Assembly: GCA_029210465.1 (NCBI GenBank) | Contig: JARGDL010000016.1 | Span: forward strand, 1-64,000 | Source of the DNA: Stygiobacter electus | Lineage (GTDB): Bacteria > Bacteroidota > Ignavibacteria > Ignavibacteriales > Melioribacteraceae | Direction of reading: 5' to 3' | DNA: 64,000 bases | Shown here: one piece after another, positions 57,832-64,000 of the stretch | Layout of the letters: each line of letters starts with the position of its first letter | How positions within the stretch are numbered: the stretch's first letter is position 1 | Position numbers and translations under genes: made by a program | Notes under the pieces: model-generated | Told to the model about the DNA's origin: nothing | Database searches by the model: none | The model's input: the letters and a program-made list of their open reading frames with translations, nothing else

Positions 57832-59472
57832 ATGAAAAATCGTTTTTACTTTTTGGTAGTATTATCTTTTATTTTTTCAATTCAGGTTTCTGCACAATTA
57901 TTTAAAAGAACAGCAGAAATTACTGAGCCATCAAAAAAGGAAAGAGGTTTTGGTGGCGTAATTGCAGGTGTTGATTTTGACAAAGATGGTAAAACAGAAA
58001 TTTATGCTTGCAATACCAACATGGTTGATGGACCTTACGAGTTAATTCCAAGACTTTATAAATTCGAATGGAACAAAACAACCTCAAAATGGGATTCAGT
58101 TTGGTCTGCAACAGCACCATTAAGCAAACAAAATACTTGGCCTGCTTTTGCATGGGGTGATGTTGATAAAGATGGCAAGCCAGAGATTTATTGGGCTCCT
58201 GTCAACTATTCACCTTATCCAGAATTACCAAGAATTTTAGTCTATGAATATTCTGGAACTGGAGATGATATGGGTGTTTCCGATGGTTTAGGTGGATTTT
58301 TACCTAATGCTTCAACTCCAATTGTTCCAGGGAATGGAATTAATTTAAGACCTATAAAATTTGTTATCGCAGATGTTGATAATGATGGAAAAGATGAGAT
58401 TATTTTTGCTGATAGAGCCAGTTACATGAAAATCGGTGTTCTTTCTGTTGATAAAATTCCAGATTTAGGTGGCGGCACTGAAAAATGGACAGTTAAATTC
58501 GCAGGAACCGATGATCCAGGCATAAAAGCTCTTAGTTCTGTTTACGATATAGCAGTTGTAAATAATTACATTTATGCTTTTGACGGTGGTGGAAATGTTG
58601 CTGGTGTTTATTATGCAAATGGAAAATGGAATTCTGCTAAAGCTCAAAAAGGTTTAGCTGGTGGTAAAGGTTCATTTAAAGGTAGTGCTGTTGTTGATAT
58701 TAATAAAGATGGTAAAAAAGAAATACTTGTTGCTGAATGGCTTGATAACACAAAAGGTCAAGGAGCAAAAGTTTGGTTATTACAACAAGTTGCAGATTCA
58801 CTGACTTCAACAGAAATTGCTGATTTAGAATCACTTGGTGCCGTAAGATTAAACGGTGCTGCTGCAGGCGATTTAGATGGCGATGGTAAACTCGATTTTG
58901 TTACCGCTGCACGGTATGATGCAAATAATACAGTCAAAGTTCCAGTCTTTAGAGTTGAATATCAAAGTGGTGATATTGCAAGTAAAGGTAGTTATACTTC
59001 TGCAGTAATTGATTCTGCTTATTGGACTAAAAATGGTGATATGGATGTAGTTGCTCTTGCTAATGTAGATGGCGATAAAGATGATGAAGTTCTTTACACA
59101 CAAGGATATTCGAGAGGTAATCCAACTGATGAACGTATGCCATTAGTTATTCTCGATCGTCAATTCACACCTGTTTCTGTTGAAAAATTATCTTATGAAG
59201 TTCCAGCTAATTTTTATCTCGAACAAAATTATCCAAATCCATTTAACCCAACAACAAATATTAGATTTGGTTTAAATGAGGCATCAATAGTTCAACTTAA
59301 AGTTTATAATCTTCTTGGTGAAGAAGTAACTACTTTAGTTAATAATGAATTAATGAATGCAGGCAGTTACAATATTAAATTCAATGCAGAAAAACTTTCA
59401 AGTGGAATTTATATTTACACATTAAAAGCTGGTAACTATACATTATCAAAGAAAATGCAATTAATAAAATAA
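57832..59472 (+). CDS. Secreted FG-GAP/VCBS-repeat protein with type IX sorting domain
   Basis: 546 residues. A signal peptide (to about 22, VSAQ) precedes a beta-propeller of repeated calcium loops such as DFDKDGKTEIY, DVDKDGKPEIYW, DVDNDGKDEIIFA, DINKDGKKEILVAE and DLDGDGKLDFVTA. The sorting domain has NYPNPFNPTTNIRFGL, VYNLLGEEVTTLVN and KKMQLIK. Propellers of this type bind surfaces or proteins; the ligand is unknown. Strong AGGAGG site before the ATG. A terminator follows. Confidence 0.92.
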   Translation: MKNRFYFLVVLSFIFSIQVSAQLFKRTAEITEPSKKERGFGGVIAGVDFDKDGKTEIYACNTNMVDGPYELIPRLYKFEWNKTTSKWDSVWSATAPLSKQNTWPAFAWGDVDKDGKPEIYWAPVNYSPYPELPRILVYEYSGTGDDMGVSDGLGGFLPNASTPIVPGNGINLRPIKFVIADVDNDGKDEIIFADRASYMKIGVLSVDKIPDLGGGTEKWTVKFAGTDDPGIKALSSVYDIAVVNNYIYAFDGGGNVAGVYYANGKWNSAKAQKGLAGGKGSFKGSAVVDINKDGKKEILVAEWLDNTKGQGAKVWLLQQVADSLTSTEIADLESLGAVRLNGAAAGDLDGDGKLDFVTAARYDANNTVKVPVFRVEYQSGDIASKGSYTSAVIDSAYWTKNGDMDVVALANVDGDKDDEVLYTQGYSRGNPTDERMPLVILDRQFTPVSVEKLSYEVPANFYLEQNYPNPFNPTTNIRFGLNEASIVQLKVYNLLGEEVTTLVNNELMNAGSYNIKFNAEKLSSGIYIYTLKAGNYTLSKKMQLIK

Positions 59473-59481
59473 TTTAATTTC

Positions 59482-59534
59482 AAAGGCTTCTGGTTTTTGT
59501 AATTGGATAAATTGCATTCCAGAAGCCTTTTTTT
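59482..59534 (+). terminator. Terminator after the FG-GAP protein gene
   Basis: AAAGGCTTCTGG and CCAGAAGCCTTT form a perfect 12-bp stem around a 25-base loop, followed by seven T residues. Confidence 0.8.
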
Positions 59535-59591
59535 GTTCTACATTAAATCCACTGAACATTAATCCAATTAAAAATTACCTACGAGGTAAAA

Positions 59592-62324
59592 ATGAAAAAG
59601 CTTTTACTTCTCTTAATTTATTTTTTCATCTTTATAATTTCAAACAACAATATACTTGCTGGTGTTACAGGTAAAATTGCAGGTAAAGTAATAGATGCTG
59701 AAACCAAAGAAGAATTGGTTGGCATTAACGTTATGATTGAAGGAACAACTATCGGTACAGCAACAAATATTGATGGAACTTATATCATTAACAACATAGA
59801 ACCAGGTGTTTACACATTAGTTTTTAGTGGTGTTGGTTATCAAAAAAAAATTGTTACTAATGTAAGAGTCTCAAGTGATTTTACAACAAGAATTGATATC
59901 CAACTTCAATCAGAAGCAGTAAGTTTAGGAACAATTACAGTTGAAGCAACTCGTCCACTTGTTAGAAAAGATTTAACATCATCTCAAACAAATATAGATG
60001 AATCACAAATCAAAACTTTGCCGGTTGAAAGTATCAATCAAATTTTATCTTTACAAGCTGGTATTACAAAAGGTTCAAGCGGTGAATTACATATTCGCGG
60101 CGGTCGTTCAACTGAAATTGCTTATAATGTTAATGGTGTAAGTGCTACTAATCCCTATGATTTTGGAAGGACAGTTCAAATTTCCACTAATGCTGTTCAG
60201 GAATTATCTGTAGTAAGTGGAACATTTAATGCTGAATATGGTAACGCACTTAGTGGTGTTGTGAATACTGTTACTAAAGAAGGTGGTTCAAAATTCAAAG
60301 GAACAATTACTTATTATACCGGCGATTATATAAGCTCTCATAAAAATGTTTTTTATAATATTGATGACTTAAATCCAATTAATAATCAAGTACTTGAAGG
60401 GACACTTGGTGGTCCAATTCCAATTTATGAGGATAAGATTTCTTTTTTCATTTCTGGTAGATATAATAATGACAAAGGTTATCTTTATGGAATAAGACAA
60501 CACACAATTTATGATTCACTTTCACGCGATAGAGAAAGAGCTGATGTTTTATATATTGCTCAAACAGGTGATAATGCTATAGTTCCAATGGATTGGAGTA
60601 AAGATTTAAACACTACTGCAAAACTTACATTCAAACCAACAGCAAATATTAAAATTAATTACGATTTAGTTTATTCTAATTCTGAATATCAAACATATTC
60701 TCATCTGTATAAATATAATCCTGATGCTAATTATAAAAGATTTCAATGGGGATTAATTAACTCATTAGAATATCGTCAAGCGGTTAGTTCATCTACATTT
60801 TTTTCATTAAAAGGTTCATACAATATTTATGACTTCAAACGTTATCTTTTCCCACTTTTAGATGATGCTGGTAAAGCAGTTTCATTTCATCCTGGAATGA
60901 ATTTAGCAAATTTACATGCAGATCCTCGTTATCAACCAGTTGATAAAAGTGATAGTTACAGCAGTTATACATTTGTCTCTGGCGGAACTCAACCAGAACA
61001 TTTTTATCAAAGATCATATTCAACTGAATTGAAATTTGATTTAACTAGTCAGGTAACTAATAATCATGAAGTTAAATTTGGTGCAAAAAGCAAATGGGAT
61101 GTTTTAGATTTCGTTTATTTCACAGTTTTGCGAGATAGAAATAATTATTTAACTCCAACAATCCCGGATCCACAAAATCAAAAAGGTTCAATTGATATTT
61201 ATTCGAGATCACCAAAACAATTTTCTGCTTATGCCCAAGATAAAATGGAATTTGAAAGCATGATATTAAATGCTGGTGTTCGTCTTGATTATTTTGATGC
61301 AAATGCACTTTATGCGCCTGATCCTTTCAAACCAACAGAAAATTTACAATTATCAACTAAGAAAATAACTGTTAGTCCACGACTTGGAATTTCTTTCCCA
61401 ATTACAGACCAAGGTATAATTCATTTTTCTTATGGACATTTTTACCAACTCCCACCATTTAGATATTTATACACAAATCCTGAATTTGAAGATATTGCAA
61501 ATCAACCAACATACGGAAATGCAAATTTGAATCCAGAAAAAACTGTTACTTATGAAATTGGTTTGCAGCAGCAATTAAGCGAAACAGTTGCTTTCAATGT
61601 AACCGGATTTTACAAAGATGTTCGTGATCTTTTAGCTCTTCAACAAATTAGAATTAGCAGTAATTCAATTTATAATAAATATGTAAATAAAGATTATGGA
61701 AATATTAAAGGAATAACATTTTCACTTACAAAAAGAAAATTACCTGATGATTTCTTTAGTGCTTCATTAGACTATACTTTTCAAGTTGCAGAAGGAAATG
61801 AAACCGGTGCCGATGCATTTTTTATTGATTTACAATCTGGCAGACAAAGTGAAAAAATTCCTGTTCCTTTAGCATGGGATCAAACTCATACTTTAAATGC
61901 TGTTTTAACATTTGGTGGAACAAAAGATTGGAATATAACTTTTGTAGCATCACTTTCTTCAGGATTGCCTTATTCACCTCGTTTATATACACAACAAATT
62001 TATTTACGTGCAAATAGCGGAAGAAAACCATCATCTGCAAATGTAGATTTGTTAATGGATAAAACATTTAAATTATTCGATACATTTGATTTAACAGTTT
62101 TTTTAAAAGTTTTCAATTTGTTTGATATTAAAAATGAAAGATTCGTTTATGATGATACAGGAAGAGCTATTTATACATTAGAAGAATCGAAAGGTGGACC
62201 TCAAGCTACAAATGCAATATCATTAAAATATCCTGCTATAAAATCTGCAACTGAATTTTTCAATCGTCCTGATTATTACTCGGCTCCACGCGAAGTACGA
62301 ATTGGATTTTCAGTAGAGTTCTAA
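59592..62324 (+). CDS. TonB-dependent receptor with carboxypeptidase-regulatory domain
   Basis: 910 residues. Signal peptide (about 1-23), CarboxypepD_reg domain (about 26-105: IAGKVIDAETKEELVGINV, NIEPGVYTLVFSGVGYQ), plug (about 120-230: IKTLPVESINQILSLQAG, ELHIRGGRSTEIAYNVNG, AEYGNALSGVVNTVTKEGG) and a beta-barrel ending in VRIGFSVEF. It is a large outer-membrane receptor of the oar/Cna-B-like type. It is followed by a secreted-protein gene after 16 bases; the two probably work together. Confidence 0.93.
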   Translation: MKKLLLLLIYFFIFIISNNNILAGVTGKIAGKVIDAETKEELVGINVMIEGTTIGTATNIDGTYIINNIEPGVYTLVFSGVGYQKKIVTNVRVSSDFTTRIDIQLQSEAVSLGTITVEATRPLVRKDLTSSQTNIDESQIKTLPVESINQILSLQAGITKGSSGELHIRGGRSTEIAYNVNGVSATNPYDFGRTVQISTNAVQELSVVSGTFNAEYGNALSGVVNTVTKEGGSKFKGTITYYTGDYISSHKNVFYNIDDLNPINNQVLEGTLGGPIPIYEDKISFFISGRYNNDKGYLYGIRQHTIYDSLSRDRERADVLYIAQTGDNAIVPMDWSKDLNTTAKLTFKPTANIKINYDLVYSNSEYQTYSHLYKYNPDANYKRFQWGLINSLEYRQAVSSSTFFSLKGSYNIYDFKRYLFPLLDDAGKAVSFHPGMNLANLHADPRYQPVDKSDSYSSYTFVSGGTQPEHFYQRSYSTELKFDLTSQVTNNHEVKFGAKSKWDVLDFVYFTVLRDRNNYLTPTIPDPQNQKGSIDIYSRSPKQFSAYAQDKMEFESMILNAGVRLDYFDANALYAPDPFKPTENLQLSTKKITVSPRLGISFPITDQGIIHFSYGHFYQLPPFRYLYTNPEFEDIANQPTYGNANLNPEKTVTYEIGLQQQLSETVAFNVTGFYKDVRDLLALQQIRISSNSIYNKYVNKDYGNIKGITFSLTKRKLPDDFFSASLDYTFQVAEGNETGADAFFIDLQSGRQSEKIPVPLAWDQTHTLNAVLTFGGTKDWNITFVASLSSGLPYSPRLYTQQIYLRANSGRKPSSANVDLLMDKTFKLFDTFDLTVFLKVFNLFDIKNERFVYDDTGRAIYTLEESKGGPQATNAISLKYPAIKSATEFFNRPDYYSAPREVRIGFSVEF

Positions 62325-62340
62325 ATAAAGGAGAAGTTTT

Positions 62341-64000
62341 ATGCTGAAAACAATAACAGTAAAATTAATTTTAATTCTTTCAATATTTTTTGTTAGTAAT
62401 ATTTTTTCACAGCAATTGAAAAAAGAACAAAAGCAAATTGAACATCAATTGATTAAAGATTTTATCAACCAAAAAATCTTAACTGCCCCAAAAAATTTAA
62501 ATCCACAAACAGGAAATGAAAAATATTCTTCTCGTTCATTGTCAAAATCACTTGGTGAAAAAGATCGTAAATCATTTTTTATGAATGGCAATAACGTTGC
62601 TGTTGAAATAGAAAATTATGGTGGAATAGCACCAGGTTTTGGTGGAATACGTGAAATTACAAATTTAATTTGGAGAGATGCTCCTTACATTTTTCAATTT
62701 TGTCCGATCGTTGGAGCTTCTGTTGTTGATACAACTGGTAAAAGAATTCATATCATTACTGATGGAATGAATGATTATGACAGAGCTGGATTAAGAGAAA
62801 TTGACCCAGCAACAGGATTAAAATGGCAATGGCAGCCTTTACCCGGTTATGCAGATCCAAATCAACCTTACATTGCATCGAATCCAACTTTAGATACCGA
62901 CAGAGATGGAAAACCAGATAGCTGGCCAAGAGAATGGTATAACGAAAAATTAGGTCAATATGTTTGGCCCGGATATTTAACACAAGGTGAAAATAATGCT
63001 GACTTAGAAGCATATTGGGCAATGGATGATCGTGATAATAAAGAATTTGGTTACTTCCCTTTCAAAAATGATAAATCACGTCGTGGTATTGGTGTTCAAA
63101 TTGATGGCCGTGCTTTTCAATGGAGTAACTCGCTTGCCGCTAATGCAATATTTTTTGTTTGGTCAATTACAAATGTAAGTGATCATAATTTAGATTCTGT
63201 AATGTTTGGCATTTACGGCGATCCTGATGTTGGTGGACAAGATAACAAAGATGACAATGGTTTTTTCATTTCCCCATTTGATACAAAAATTCCTCTTTAC
63301 GCAAGAAATATGGTTTACTTTTGGGATCCGGATATGAAAGGCGATAATGGAAGAAACCTTGGTTACTTAGGTTGTAAATTTCTTGAATCACCTGGGAACC
63401 CAAATGATGGAATTGATAATGATGGCGATGGTTTAATTGATGAAAGACAAGATAATAACATTGATGAAGATAAAGATTGGAATCCTGAAACTGATGATGT
63501 TGGAATGGATGGAATTCCTAATACTGGCGATCAAGGTGAAGGTGATGGAATACCAACACTTGGTAAAAGATTACTTGATGGAAGACCTGATCCACTTCAA
63601 CCTGGCGAACCTAATTTTGGCTACACTGATTTAGATGAATCTGATCAAATTGGTTTGACAAGTTTTAAGAGTTCTCAATGGGCAACCGATTTAAGAATCG
63701 CTTATGATGAAGACATTTGGAACGCAACTAAACCCGGAAGTTTTAATGAAATAACTCAGAACCAAGATATAGTTTTTATTTTCAGCTCTGGTTATATTTC
63801 TTTAGCACCTGGTGAAACAAAAAGAATTTCAATGGCATTTTTATTCGGTGAAGATTTAGATGACCTTTTAACTACTGCCGCTACTGTTCAGGATATTTAT
63901 AATAAAAATTATAGATTTTTCAGACCGCCAAGTTTACCAAAAGTTACTGCCGTTCCCGGTGATAAAAAAGTTACTCTTTATTGGGATTCAAGTTCTGAAA
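62341..64000 (+). CDS. Start of a large secreted protein, cut by the window end
   Basis: The frame opens at 62341 behind AAAGGAGAAG and remains open to the last base (553 codons). A signal peptide (ITVKLILILSIFFVSNIFSQ) precedes an unknown N-terminal region. Around residues 360-410 lies a stretch of Asp/Asn-rich calcium-loop repeats (DNDGDGLIDERQDN, DVGMDGIPNTGDQGEGDG). A fibronectin-type III domain seems to begin at the very end (VTAVPGDKKVTLYWDSSSE). A sorting domain is expected beyond the window. It is co-directional with the TonB receptor. Confidence 0.85.
   Translation, partial: MLKTITVKLILILSIFFVSNIFSQQLKKEQKQIEHQLIKDFINQKILTAPKNLNPQTGNEKYSSRSLSKSLGEKDRKSFFMNGNNVAVEIENYGGIAPGFGGIREITNLIWRDAPYIFQFCPIVGASVVDTTGKRIHIITDGMNDYDRAGLREIDPATGLKWQWQPLPGYADPNQPYIASNPTLDTDRDGKPDSWPREWYNEKLGQYVWPGYLTQGENNADLEAYWAMDDRDNKEFGYFPFKNDKSRRGIGVQIDGRAFQWSNSLAANAIFFVWSITNVSDHNLDSVMFGIYGDPDVGGQDNKDDNGFFISPFDTKIPLYARNMVYFWDPDMKGDNGRNLGYLGCKFLESPGNPNDGIDNDGDGLIDERQDNNIDEDKDWNPETDDVGMDGIPNTGDQGEGDGIPTLGKRLLDGRPDPLQPGEPNFGYTDLDESDQIGLTSFKSSQWATDLRIAYDEDIWNATKPGSFNEITQNQDIVFIFSSGYISLAPGETKRISMAFLFGEDLDDLLTTAATVQDIYNKNYRFFRPPSLPKVTAVPGDKKVTLYWDSSSE

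Overview
The window looks like a chromosomal segment of an AT-rich member of the Ignavibacteria/Melioribacter branch of the Bacteroidota-Chlorobi group. The main clue is a set of secreted proteins that share a C-terminal sorting domain of the kind used by the type IX (Por) secretion system: a Y/FPNPFNP start, a VYDxLGxEV middle and a KKMxLxK end. TonB-dependent receptors with a carboxypeptidase-regulatory N-terminal domain, bacillithiol genes and RNase HIII fit the same picture. The assignment is by inference; no rRNA is present.

Accessory left end (1-9180). Two minus-strand genes, a trypsin-like protease and a TIR-STAND NTPase (a likely anti-phage protein), are each bounded by GCCTAAC/GTTAGGC sites that resemble integron attC recombination sites. 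Next comes a compact minus-strand operon (8806 down to 4551). It encodes a 723-residue protein that I read as a divergent two-barrel RNA polymerase of the QDE-1/eukaryotic RdRP type, an ArdC-type antirestriction metalloprotein, a 41-residue zinc-ribbon protein, a ribbon-helix-helix protein, a Gp157/Gam-like protein and a small possibly nucleic-acid-binding protein. This is typical cargo of a plasmid, phage or integrative element. The block stops just short of a tRNA-Asp gene. No integrase, relaxase or att duplication is visible, so the element is either larger than the window or decayed.

Core region 1 (9185-17683): tRNA-Asp, pfkA, rnhC, an acidic protein of unknown function, obg, an orphan FecCD permease, an M48 lipoprotein peptidase, rpiA (with an unusual in-frame low-complexity insertion), tRNA-Thr and a SpoU-type RNA methyltransferase.

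Secreted-protein region (17742-29709): an IS256-type transposase remnant, two paralogous lipoproteins, a large subtilisin-like protease whose sorting domain is cut off by one in-frame stop codon, another sorting-domain protein and a TonB-dependent receptor. An approximately 850-bp direct repeat covers the first part of each lipoprotein gene, its upstream region and the last codons of the preceding gene.

Core region 2 (29737-57586): ruvA, a C4 zinc-ribbon coiled-coil protein, a NIF3 protein, a secreted GH13 amylase with a neighbouring outer-membrane receptor, HU, a YpdA-like reductase, the ptsN-hisS-(unknown)-rlmB operon, a Rossmann-fold protein, glnA, eno, tRNA-Arg, mgtE, an H-type lectin, sugar-nucleotide genes (rfbD, rfbC, ugd, galE), a PfkB kinase and bshA. 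BshA and the YpdA-like protein together suggest bacillithiol synthesis and recycling.

Right end (57832-64000): an FG-GAP repeat protein with a sorting domain, a TonB-dependent receptor and the start of a large secreted protein that runs off the window. The three look co-expressed and belong to the cell-surface export and uptake machinery.
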